Source of the DNA: Alphaproteobacteria bacterium UBA7314
GTDB taxonomy: Bacteria > Pseudomonadota > Alphaproteobacteria > MPNO01 > UBA830
Assembly: GCA_002471575.1 (NCBI GenBank)
Contig: DKQG01000029.1
Location: forward strand, 188,634 to 252,633
Direction of reading: 5' to 3'
Length of the DNA: 64,000 bases
Made by a program: the position numbers and the translations under genes. The notes below the pieces were generated by a model that saw only the letters and a list, made by a program, of their open reading frames with translations, had not been told where the DNA came from and did not search any database. Shown here piece by piece: positions 1-7,186 of this stretch (position 1 is the first letter of the stretch; every line of letters begins with the position of its first letter).

Positions 1-1
1 T

Positions 2-124
2 AGCCCGCCGCAGCCGCCGGACCGGATCGAATGGGACCGCCTAACCACGCAGGGCCTCGAAGACATGCCGGTGTTGAAGGAACTACGCACCCTAAAAGAA
101 AAACCCCTTAGCGCTGACATTTGA
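2..124 (+). CDS. C-terminal end of an unidentified protein (5' end outside window)
   Basis: An open frame enters from the left edge and stops at a TGA at 122-124, giving 40 C-terminal residues. The piece is hydrophilic, begins Pro-rich (SPPQPPDRIEWDRL) and ends LKEKPLSADI. The composition looks coding, with no stop in the visible stretch, but there is no recognisable motif and I do not assign a function. The decayed epimerase on the opposite strand begins right after its stop. Confidence 0.45.
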   Translation, partial: SPPQPPDRIEWDRLTTQGLEDMPVLKELRTLKEKPLSADI

Positions 125-133
125 TGAATGGCC

Positions 134-630
134 TCATCCGGCCGACACGGTCGTAAATGCGCCGGCCTGCCGCGTTGAAACACCGGGTAAGCCGGTATAC
201 CTGGTCGCTCCACGGTCGTCTGCGGCGGCGTGGACTGCCTCGATCAGCGCCCGCCCCGCAGCTATCCGCCGTCGCCAGAGATAGTGGCAAAGTCGCGGGG
301 CTCCATCTTGCTGGCGAAAATGGATATGATGCCGCGGCTCGATGCAAACGGATCCTGCCGCTGGCCGCAAATGTTGAGGAAGCGGAACCCGGCCATAGGC
401 ACTCGGTACACCGTCCTCGCCACTCGGGTACGCTGTTCGCTGCCAGGTGAAAACAGCCGTCCATGCTCGCCATCGCCGGTTGCACAGCCCCCGACACGGA
501 GATGTCGCCAAAAACGACATCATCCACATCGGGCACGTTATCACAGCGGCCGGTCACCAGATAATCGGCCAAACTGTAACGCCTGAAGTGGCCGACGAGC
601 GGTCGAAATCTGAGGCAAACCGAGCGCTAA
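134..630 (-). pseudogene. decayed NAD-dependent sugar-nucleotide epimerase/dehydratase
   Basis: Pieces of an extended-SDR epimerase survive in three different minus-strand frames. The first (about 600-400) reads NVPDVDDVVFGDI and then MDGCFHLAANSV, the family's beta-strand/HLAA segment. The next, in another frame (about 400-290), reads GFRFLNICGQRQDP and then GIISIFASKM and ISGDG, matching the family's N-x-G-x-RQDP, GVISIF and GDG segments from the C-terminal half. The third (about 260-134) reads as a degenerate tail. The catalytic YxxxK region between the first two pieces and the N-terminal Rossmann glycine motif are absent, so there are internal and 5' deletions as well as frameshifts. Epimerases of this type make nucleotide sugars for surface glycans. 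The locus cannot make a working enzyme. Confidence 0.72.
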
Positions 631-707
631 TTGGACCTTTCCGGGTTGGGCAAGCTGTTGATTAGAGATAGGATCAGGATCCCCGACCAGACAACCCGAA
701 GTTTGCC

Positions 708-1121
708 ATGGACCCAGTATTTCAAAGCTTTCTTGCCGGATTTCCGGTGTTGCTGCTGCATTTTGCCGTCACGATAGCGATGTTGGCCATCGGAATTACG
801 ATTTATCACTTTGTGACGCCCTACCATGAGCTGCATTTGGTACGCAGTGGCAACACGGCGGCGGCGGTATCGATCTCCGCTGCTATCGTCGGTATGGCAA
901 TTCCGCTGGCGATCTGCATGGCAACAAGTGTCAGCGTATGGGATATCGTGATCTGGGGGGTGGTGACGCTGCTAATCCAGATTCTCGCTTATCGCATAGC
1001 CGACGCGATGCTGAAAGATTTGCCTAACCGGATCGAGAACGGCGAAATTGGCGCGGCGATTATGGTGGTGGGCATAAAACTGTCAGTCGCGTTTATCAAC
1101 GCCGCAGCCATCGCCGGCTGA
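708..1121 (+). CDS. DUF350 (YjfL-like) inner-membrane protein
   Basis: This is a 137-residue protein with four hydrophobic segments (about 13-35, 50-72, 77-96 and 112-135). The second segment carries the AAxVSISAAIVGMAIPLA pattern typical of DUF350/YjfL, a small-membrane-protein family of unknown biochemical role that often occurs in stress or phage-shock-like contexts. The start is the ATG at 708. The next gene, a trypsin-like protease, begins 10 bases after the stop on the same strand, so the two are probably co-transcribed. The family call is confident; the function is unknown. Confidence 0.8.
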   Translation: MDPVFQSFLAGFPVLLLHFAVTIAMLAIGITIYHFVTPYHELHLVRSGNTAAAVSISAAIVGMAIPLAICMATSVSVWDIVIWGVVTLLIQILAYRIADAMLKDLPNRIENGEIGAAIMVVGIKLSVAFINAAAIAG

Positions 1122-1131
1122 AACCCGCCGA

Positions 1132-2049
1132 ATGAAACTTCGCGACTATCTGGCTATTGCGATCCTGATCGTAGTCGCGATCGCAGGCCGCGCGATGACG
1201 AGTAGCGACGTCGGCGACGGCGGTTCGCCTCGGCGGCCAGATCCACGCCAGTTTAAGCCGAGCATCCAGCAGCCGCCACCTTACGTTTCGAGATCCGATC
1301 CGGCAAAGCTGCTGCCAAACGAATCGGCGCTCGACCCCCGCGTCATCGTCGAGATTAAGAAAAAACAGGGTACATCTATTGGTACCGCTTTTTCGATCGA
1401 CCGGTCCGGCATCTGGATTACAGCGCATCATGTTACATCCGAATGCGATCTGCTGGGCCTGCAGAAATCGAACGGAAAACTGGTACGGGTGCGCGAGCTG
1501 ACGCAACGTCAGGACGCAGATATCAGCATCCTGCGAACGCAGGGCGGCTCGCCGCAGATGAATGTCATTCGCCCCCGCCTGCGTATCGGGGATGACGGTT
1601 ATTCCTTTGGGTTCCCTCAAGGATCGCCCGGCGACGTCTATGGCAAGGTCATCGGCCGAGGACGCATGCTGACCCGCGGTCGTTACCGCAAAGACGAACC
1701 GGTCGTGGCATGGACGCAAATCCGGCGCATCCCTGACGCCGGAGCCGATTTAAGCGGCATAAGCGGCGGCCCATGGGTCGATGCCGCAGGTGACGTCATC
1801 GGTGTTCATGTTGCCGGTTCGCCGCGCCGGGGCAGGTCGTACTCAACGGCGCCAAGAACGCTGCTGACGGCAATCCGGCAAAGCGACGTCCGTGCAGGCA
1901 AAGACCCCCGCAGCAACCCGCCGAAAGAGACGTTGACCCCCCGGCGCTTCGCGCGGTACGGCGAATTCCTGAGGCGCGAACTGACCGTTATAAAAGTGGT
2001 GTGCCTGGTCGGCGAGAAGTGGCGCCGTCCCGCGCGGCAATCCGGCTAA
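1132..2049 (+). CDS. trypsin-like serine protease, membrane-anchored
   Basis: This 305-residue protein has one N-terminal hydrophobic segment (about 5-20) that would anchor it or export it to the periplasm, a Pro/Arg-rich linker, and a chymotrypsin-fold domain from about 70 to 250. The triad is visible: His100 in ITAHHV, Asp130 in DADISIL, and Ser211 in GISGGPW. The oxyanion GxSGGP pattern is intact. There is no PDZ domain, so it is not a classical DegP/HtrA. It follows the DUF350 gene by 10 bases and may act with it on envelope proteins (inference). The 3' end overlaps the convergent molybdenum-enzyme subunit gene by 4 bases. The last ~60 residues are basic and low in recognisable structure. 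Confidence 0.75.
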   Translation: MKLRDYLAIAILIVVAIAGRAMTSSDVGDGGSPRRPDPRQFKPSIQQPPPYVSRSDPAKLLPNESALDPRVIVEIKKKQGTSIGTAFSIDRSGIWITAHHVTSECDLLGLQKSNGKLVRVRELTQRQDADISILRTQGGSPQMNVIRPRLRIGDDGYSFGFPQGSPGDVYGKVIGRGRMLTRGRYRKDEPVVAWTQIRRIPDAGADLSGISGGPWVDAAGDVIGVHVAGSPRRGRSYSTAPRTLLTAIRQSDVRAGKDPRSNPPKETLTPRRFARYGEFLRRELTVIKVVCLVGEKWRRPARQSG

Positions 2050-3020
2050 CCGGCGAGACGAACAGTCAGTTTGCGCGCCAGCGCGCCGACTACCCGGCGG
2101 CGGTACCAAGGACGAACCGTTGTGGTGCGCATTGGCTTGGCCTGTTTCTGGACGAGTTCGCGGATCGCGTCCAGCGCATCGTCATCGAGCGCTTTGCCAA
2201 TGAAATCGGCCAGCCCATTCACCATCTGCGGATAGGGATTCACCGCCGTCAACGCGATACGAAGATCGGCAATTTTCCCGTCATCCTCAGTCAGGCGCAC
2301 GGCACAGCCTGCGAGCGGAAAGTCGATGGATCCGCGGACACGGGATTTTTCGTAAGCCGAAACAGCACCCGGCCCCGCCTTCGGCAGCCGGATGGAAACC
2401 AGCAGCTCATCCTGCTCGAGGGTCAGGTGATCCATGCCGTCATTGCGATAGAGATCCGCCAACGGAATCGTGCGCGAGCCATTGGGGCCTTCAAGATCAA
2501 TTTTAGCCTCGTAGACCATCATCGCCGGTGCCACATCCCCGGAAAACGCCGCGAAGCAGCGTTTTCCGCCTGGCGCGACATGGCAAACGTCGCCTTTGTG
2601 CTTGAGACAGAAATTGTTGCTCTCGCGCCACCACTGGGACTGGTTGTAGAACAGGCAGCGCGTATCGAGGCAGAGGTTGCCGCCGATAGTGCCGTAGGCG
2701 CGATGGGTAGGCCCAGCGACGGATGCCGCTGCCTGAGCAACCGCCGGATATTCGCGAATGATCGTTTCATCGACGGCCAGATCGGCAAGCTTCGCGCCCG
2801 CACCGATCCGCAGTCCATCGCCATCCGTTGCGATCGCGGCGATGTCCGCAATCGCTGTCAGGTCGATCATGGTTTCCGGCGTTTCGATGCCACGGCGGAC
2901 ATTCACGATCATATCCGTCCCACCGGCGAGGTAGCGCGACGTCGAGTCGGAGGATTTCAGCTTGACCGCCTCAGCCGCGGTATCGGGCCGGTGCAGGGTG
3001 AATTCGGGCATGTTTTCCAT
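2046..3020 (-). CDS. hcrB: 4-hydroxybenzoyl-CoA reductase-type FAD-binding (beta) subunit
   Basis: This 324-residue protein is the FAD-binding medium subunit of a xanthine-oxidase-family enzyme. The FAD motifs are LAGGTD (31-36) and TIGGNL (111-116). After the second lies an insertion rich in aromatics and Cys, with Cys117, 122, 138, 146 and 155; the pattern DTRCLFYNQS...FCLKHKGDVCHVAPGGKRC is the extra loop that carries a [4Fe-4S] cluster in 4-hydroxybenzoyl-CoA reductase and is absent from ordinary xanthine dehydrogenases. The enzyme reductively dehydroxylates 4-hydroxybenzoyl-CoA to benzoyl-CoA in anaerobic aromatic degradation. It is the last gene of the operon. Related dehydrogenases with the same loop but another substrate remain possible. 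Confidence 0.82.
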   Translation of the reverse strand: MENMPEFTLHRPDTAAEAVKLKSSDSTSRYLAGGTDMIVNVRRGIETPETMIDLTAIADIAAIATDGDGLRIGAGAKLADLAVDETIIREYPAVAQAAASVAGPTHRAYGTIGGNLCLDTRCLFYNQSQWWRESNNFCLKHKGDVCHVAPGGKRCFAAFSGDVAPAMMVYEAKIDLEGPNGSRTIPLADLYRNDGMDHLTLEQDELLVSIRLPKAGPGAVSAYEKSRVRGSIDFPLAGCAVRLTEDDGKIADLRIALTAVNPYPQMVNGLADFIGKALDDDALDAIRELVQKQAKPMRTTTVRPWYRRRVVGALARKLTVRLAG

Positions 3021-3031
3021 CGTGCTCTCCC

Positions 3032-5362
3032 TTACTCTGCCGCCGAGCGCATTTTGCGCTCCTTGTCTTCCAGAAGCTGCAACAGGCGATCTGGCGTTAC
3101 CGGCAGTTCATGAACCCGAACGCCCATCGCGTTGGCGACCGCGCTGGTAAGCGCCGGCAGGAAACCCGCCAGCGACGCTTCGCCGGCTTCCTTGGCACCA
3201 AACGGCCCATGAGGATCGTTGGATTCCACGATATGCGCCTCGATCGGCGGGGAATCGACGAAAGTCGGCACTCGGTAATCCAGCATGTTACCGCTGATCA
3301 GCAGGCCGTCGTGATAACTGGTCTCCTCGGTCAGCGCCTGGCCCATGCCCATCCAGACCGATCCCTGGATCTGGCCTTCGACCGTCAGCGGGTTGAGTGC
3401 CTTGCCACAATCGTGCGCGACCCAGACCTTGTCCACGGTGATGTCCGCCGTGTCGGGATCGACGGTTACTTCAACCACCTGGGCGGCATAGGAGAACGCC
3501 ATCGTGCCGCCGATCGCGGCACCGCGATATTTCTTGCCGCCCCAGCTCTCGGGCAGCGTGTCGAAATTACCCTTGGCGGTAATCGTACCGGTGCCTTCCA
3601 GGGCGGCCATCACGACCTCCTCGAAGGTCATACCCTCGTCCTGCGTTCCGGCGCGGTAGACCTCCCCGAGACATTCGACATCTTCGGGACTGACCTCGAG
3701 CTTTCGGGCTGCGGCTTCGACGAGCATGCCCTTCAGGTTGTTTGCGGCCTCGATCGCCGCGTTGCCGACCATGTAGGTGACACGGGATGAATACGAACCG
3801 TTGTCCTTAGGCGTCACACGGCTGTCGGCATCAACGACCTTGACTCGTGAGGGGTCGATACCCAGCACTTCTGCAACGCACTGGACGAGGATCGTGTTTG
3901 ATCCCTGGCCGATCTCGGATGCACCGGTCAGGATCACGACAGTACCGTCGAAATCGAGCTTGAGATTGACCGTCGCATGCGGCTCGCCCGTCCAGTTGAC
4001 CGGCTTTGAAGCGCCAGAAATGTAATGAGAACACCCGAGCCCCAAACCCCTCCCAGGCGGGAGCTTGCCGATCCGTTCCTTCCAGCCCGAAGCCTTCTCG
4101 ACGATATCGAGACATTCCGGCAGGCCGTAGGAGTTGATCCACTGGTCACTGGCCGTGAAGCCCAGTTCCGGTATCAGATTGACGCGGCGTACGGCGAAGG
4201 GATCAAGCCCAAGCTTCTTCGACATCTCGTCCATAGCGTTTTCAAACGCGTGCCGGGTGTTGACCGTGCCGTGTCCACGGAAAGCGCCGCAGGGCGGCGT
4301 GTTGGTCAGCACGCGCTTGCCGTCGTAGCGGACGTTGTGCAGATCATAGATCGCGAACAGCATCGAGCCCGCATAGAGTATAGTCACGATGCCGTATCCC
4401 GAATGCGCACCGCCCCGCTGGATAGTCTTGCAGTCCACCGCGGTTATCCGCCCGTCTTTGGTCATGCCCATCTGTATCTTGATGGTCTGTTCTTGACGCC
4501 CGCGATGCGTGATGAACGTATCCTCGCGGCTAACGACCGTACGCACGGTACCTTTGGCCCGTCGCGCCAGCATGGCGGTGATCATTTCGACATTCAGCGC
4601 TTCGGTCCGGCAGCCGAACCCACCGCCCACATAGGGTTTGATCACGCGGATCTTGGACTTAGGCATCTTTAGGATCTTGGACAGCATCAGATGCACGTAG
4701 TATGGCACCTGGGTGCTGGCACGGACGGTCAGTTCATCCCGTTCGCCGTCGTATTCGACATACGCCGCATGCGGCTCGGTCTGAACCTGGCAGACTTCGG
4801 CGCAATGGTATTCGGTCTCGTGAACCAAATCGGCGTCCGCGAAGCCACCATCGACATCGCCAATCTCAAACTCGACGTGGCGTTCGATATTACCTTCGCG
4901 GTGATCATGTAGATCGACCGCATCTTTGGCCAACGCGTCTTCCGCGGTGTAGTAGGCCGGCAGTTCTTCATACTCGACAACGATCAGATCGCAGGCTTTT
5001 ATAGCGATCTCGATGCTGTCCGCCGCAACGGCTGCGACGGGTTCCCCCTTGTAACGCACTTTGTCATGCGCAATCGGCAATTCCGTTCGGGAAATAGGGA
5101 GAACGCCGTGACCTTCGTCTGTCTCACTGCCCGTAATGACGGCATGAACGCCGGGGAGCGCCTCGGCCGCAGACGTGTCGACGGAGACAATCCTAGCGTG
5201 CGCCACGGTCGATCTCTTGATGGCGCCCGCGAGGGCGGAGGGATCGTAAAAGTCGGAAGTGTACAGAGCCTTGCCGGCGATTTTTTCCGGCCCATCGACC
5301 ATCGGCAGGGGCTCTCCGATCGAAGTGATCGGTGCGGGGGGCATACCGTTCCCGTCCATCAT
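3032..5362 (-). CDS. hcrA: 4-hydroxybenzoyl-CoA reductase-type molybdopterin-binding (alpha) subunit
   Basis: This is the large subunit of a xanthine-dehydrogenase-family molybdenum hydroxylase, 776 residues from the ATG at 5362, which overlaps the upstream stop as ATGA. The open frame extends further upstream, but that part only shadows the small-subunit gene. Visible family signatures are the N-terminal KIAGKALYTSDF hammerhead segment, GGGFGCRTE, PPCGAFRGHG, GASEIGQGS and the C-terminal GAKEAGEAS active-site Glu region. It should bind Mo-molybdopterin cytosine dinucleotide and the CoA-linked aromatic substrate. The three subunits are adjacent in the order gamma-alpha-beta. No XdhC/MobA-type maturation gene is in the window. 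Confidence 0.82.
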   Translation of the reverse strand: MMDGNGMPPAPITSIGEPLPMVDGPEKIAGKALYTSDFYDPSALAGAIKRSTVAHARIVSVDTSAAEALPGVHAVITGSETDEGHGVLPISRTELPIAHDKVRYKGEPVAAVAADSIEIAIKACDLIVVEYEELPAYYTAEDALAKDAVDLHDHREGNIERHVEFEIGDVDGGFADADLVHETEYHCAEVCQVQTEPHAAYVEYDGERDELTVRASTQVPYYVHLMLSKILKMPKSKIRVIKPYVGGGFGCRTEALNVEMITAMLARRAKGTVRTVVSREDTFITHRGRQEQTIKIQMGMTKDGRITAVDCKTIQRGGAHSGYGIVTILYAGSMLFAIYDLHNVRYDGKRVLTNTPPCGAFRGHGTVNTRHAFENAMDEMSKKLGLDPFAVRRVNLIPELGFTASDQWINSYGLPECLDIVEKASGWKERIGKLPPGRGLGLGCSHYISGASKPVNWTGEPHATVNLKLDFDGTVVILTGASEIGQGSNTILVQCVAEVLGIDPSRVKVVDADSRVTPKDNGSYSSRVTYMVGNAAIEAANNLKGMLVEAAARKLEVSPEDVECLGEVYRAGTQDEGMTFEEVVMAALEGTGTITAKGNFDTLPESWGGKKYRGAAIGGTMAFSYAAQVVEVTVDPDTADITVDKVWVAHDCGKALNPLTVEGQIQGSVWMGMGQALTEETSYHDGLLISGNMLDYRVPTFVDSPPIEAHIVESNDPHGPFGAKEAGEASLAGFLPALTSAVANAMGVRVHELPVTPDRLLQLLEDKERKMRSAAE

Positions 5363-5844
5363 GCGGCCTCCGTTTCTGATTTGAGTTCGTCGGCCGCAAA
5401 CCGGACTGCCTCGATGATCTTCACGTAACCGGTGCATCGACAGATATTTGACGCCATCTCGGTGCGGATCGTCGCTTCGTCCGGGTCTGGATTGGTCCTT
5501 AACAAGCCTTCTGCCGCCATCACCATCCCGGGCGTACAGAAACCGCACTGGGCCCCAAGTTTTTCGTGAAAGCCGCGCTGTATCGCATTCAACCGGCCAC
5601 CGTCCGATAGCGATTCGATGGTTTCGACCGACGCGCCGTCACAGGACCCCGCCAACGTCAAACAGGCATGCTGCGCTTTGCCGTCGACGAGAACGGTGCA
5701 CAAACCGCATTCGCCGCCATCGCAACCGATTTTTGTGCCGGTCAGTCCGACGACTTCCCGAAGATAATCGACCAGTAACAGATTGCCGGACACGGCATCG
5801 TCGCGCTGACGGCCGTTAACTCTCAACGACAGCAGTGATTTCAT
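5359..5844 (-). CDS. hcrC: 4-hydroxybenzoyl-CoA reductase-type [2Fe-2S] (gamma) subunit
   Basis: This 161-residue small subunit has two [2Fe-2S] clusters: the plant-type set Cys41, 46, 49 and 61 (GCDGGECGLCTVLVDG), and the C-terminal set Cys100, 103, 135 and 137 (QCGFCTPGM and NICRCTGY). It passes electrons between the Mo site and FAD. I chose the ATG at 5844 because AGAGGTG lies about 6 bases upstream; a GTG at 5856 in the same frame is less well placed. The stop overlaps the alpha-subunit start by 4 bases, indicating translational coupling. It is first in the operon behind the promoter at 5888-5915. Confidence 0.88.
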   Translation of the reverse strand: MKSLLSLRVNGRQRDDAVSGNLLLVDYLREVVGLTGTKIGCDGGECGLCTVLVDGKAQHACLTLAGSCDGASVETIESLSDGGRLNAIQRGFHEKLGAQCGFCTPGMVMAAEGLLRTNPDPDEATIRTEMASNICRCTGYVKIIEAVRFAADELKSETEAA

Positions 5845-5887
5845 GGCCCCATTCACCTCTATTTAGTCTGCTAGCAGTTCAATATTA

Positions 5888-5930
5888 ATTAGATATCTAA
5901 CTGTTTATGTGTCAACAATTCAGTTTGACA
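5888..5930 (-). promoter_or_regulatory. promoter and palindromic operator of the hcr-type operon
   Basis: On the minus strand a perfect -35 TTGACA (5915-5910) is followed after 16 bases by TCTAAT (5893-5888), a 5/6 match to the sigma-70 -10 box, 44 bases upstream of the small-subunit start. A perfect 12-bp palindrome TTAGATATCTAA (5889-5900) covers the -10 box. The -35 hexamer is also one arm of an inverted repeat, TGTCAA (5910-5915) / TTGACA (5925-5930) with a 9-base spacer. Both dyads sit where a repressor such as a MarR- or GntR-type protein would act. No regulator gene is nearby, so the protein is unknown. Confidence 0.5.
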
Positions 5931-6037
5931 TATAAGCCTTTTTCCCACAACCGTGCGCAGGCTCACATTTTCCAAAACGGCGGGTTGCCGGTCTACGAAA
6001 CCGCGCTAGTTTGATGTGGTCTCAGGATGTAATCGAA

Positions 6038-6640
6038 ATGTTTGACTATCTGTATTTCCACCATCAGCGTCCCAAGCTTTTAGCGGCCTTGCTGTTGGTC
6101 CTCATCATGGCCGGCACCGGTTCGCCAGCAATCGCAGTCAAACCCGAACAGCCGTCAGATCTCTGGGCCGCGCTCAAAACTGGTACCGCATTCGCCATCA
6201 TGCGACATGCCCTGGCGCCCGGCACCGGAGACCCGGCAAACTTCAACGTCGCCGATTGTAGCACCCAGCGAAATCTGTCGGGCGACGGACGACGACAGGC
6301 CATCGAAATCGGCAACCGGTTTCGAGAAAGCGGTATTGCAAACGCCGAGGTATATACCAGCGCGTGGTGTCGCTGCCGCGAAACGGCAGAGCTTCTGCAA
6401 TTGGGGAAGGTAAGGCATCTTGGCGCAATCAGTTCGTTCTTTCGGGAACCGGAACAGGCAGAGGCGCAAACCAATGCGCTAAAGTCATGGCTGAGCGGGT
6501 ACAGGTCGAACGCAGCACTTATACTAGTCACTCACTATGTCAATATCGCCGCCCTGACCGGTGTTTATCCGCGATCGGGAGAAATCGTAGTGGTGCAGCG
6601 CCTGTCGGGTGGACGGTTAAAAGTAATGGGTTCTCTATAA
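6038..6640 (+). CDS. exported histidine-phosphatase (phosphoglycerate-mutase-like) family protein
   Basis: This is about 200 residues from the ATG at 6038 (AGGA about 10 bases upstream); an ATG at 6014 is an alternative. A basic N-terminus and hydrophobic core (LLAALLLVLIMAGTGSPAIA) form a signal peptide, so the domain acts outside the cytoplasm. The phosphohistidine motif is reduced to MRHA (Arg56-His57) rather than RHG, followed by TQRNLSGDGRRQA and a second conserved His in VTHYVNI. This matches a subgroup of small periplasmic histidine-phosphatase proteins with the C-TQRNLS signature. The substrate is unknown. It is divergent from the hcr-type operon and ends just before a dead AhpD-like gene. 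Confidence 0.75.
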   Translation: MFDYLYFHHQRPKLLAALLLVLIMAGTGSPAIAVKPEQPSDLWAALKTGTAFAIMRHALAPGTGDPANFNVADCSTQRNLSGDGRRQAIEIGNRFRESGIANAEVYTSAWCRCRETAELLQLGKVRHLGAISSFFREPEQAEAQTNALKSWLSGYRSNAALILVTHYVNIAALTGVYPRSGEIVVVQRLSGGRLKVMGSL

Positions 6641-6662
6641 CCGGCAGACACCTCCAACCGGC

Positions 6663-7127
6663 TCATCTGGCCACGTGCTTGCTGACGTTCCAACTGGCAT
6701 CGGACAGATGGTACTCCGCGAACTGGAGCGGTGATGGTTCCAGCACCGTCGCCAGCGTATCTTTCCAGTGGTTGAAGAACCCGAAGGTCGAAACCACGGC
6801 AATAGTCTCAACTACCTGATCATCGTCCCAGCGGCGGCGCAGTTCAGCGAAATCCTCATCGGTGGCCGCGTTCGGCACCTGGACCACGCATTGCGCAATT
6901 TTCAGCACTATACGTTTGTGAGCCAAAAACAACGGGCTGGTCTCTTATTCCCATACCGCCTCGCCCTGTTCCATCACCGGCTTCAGGTGCGCGAACCTCG
7001 GCTCTCCAGCGTGGTGCGCTCGGACCCGGACCGGTCTCGCCAATCCCTCTACGATTTTCTCAACAAATACACAGACAGCGACACTCTGATCTGTCCGGCC
7101 CATTTCACCGGCATGGAAATTGGCCAC
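6663..7127 (-). pseudogene. decayed AhpD-like / carboxymuconolactone decarboxylase-family protein
   Basis: Two frame-matched pieces are separated by a single TAA at 6945-6947. The downstream piece (AQCVVQVPNAATDEDFAEL, DDDQVVETIAVVSTFGFFNHW) and the upstream end (HHAGEPRF...EAVWE) align almost residue by residue with the intact paralogue at 36562-37164. There the sequence runs AAIWEYETSDLF; here Tyr has become the stop (AVWE-stop-ETSPLF). The CxxC redox motif of the paralogue (CMYCSSH) aligns with VRVRAHH, so both active-site Cys are gone. This is therefore a real loss of function, not a sequencing slip. The original role was probably a peroxidase-linked disulfide reductase. Confidence 0.75.
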
Positions 7128-7186
7128 ATGAAATCAGAAGGCGACGGCTGACGATTCGATTTCGTGCCGGCGTAAACCGGCCGCAC

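Noticed and set aside
1096..1719. 207-residue minus-strand open frame
   Set aside because: Antisense to the protease whose catalytic triad is visible.
2001..3113. 370-residue plus-strand open frame
   Set aside because: Antisense shadow of the FAD subunit gene; no domain signature.
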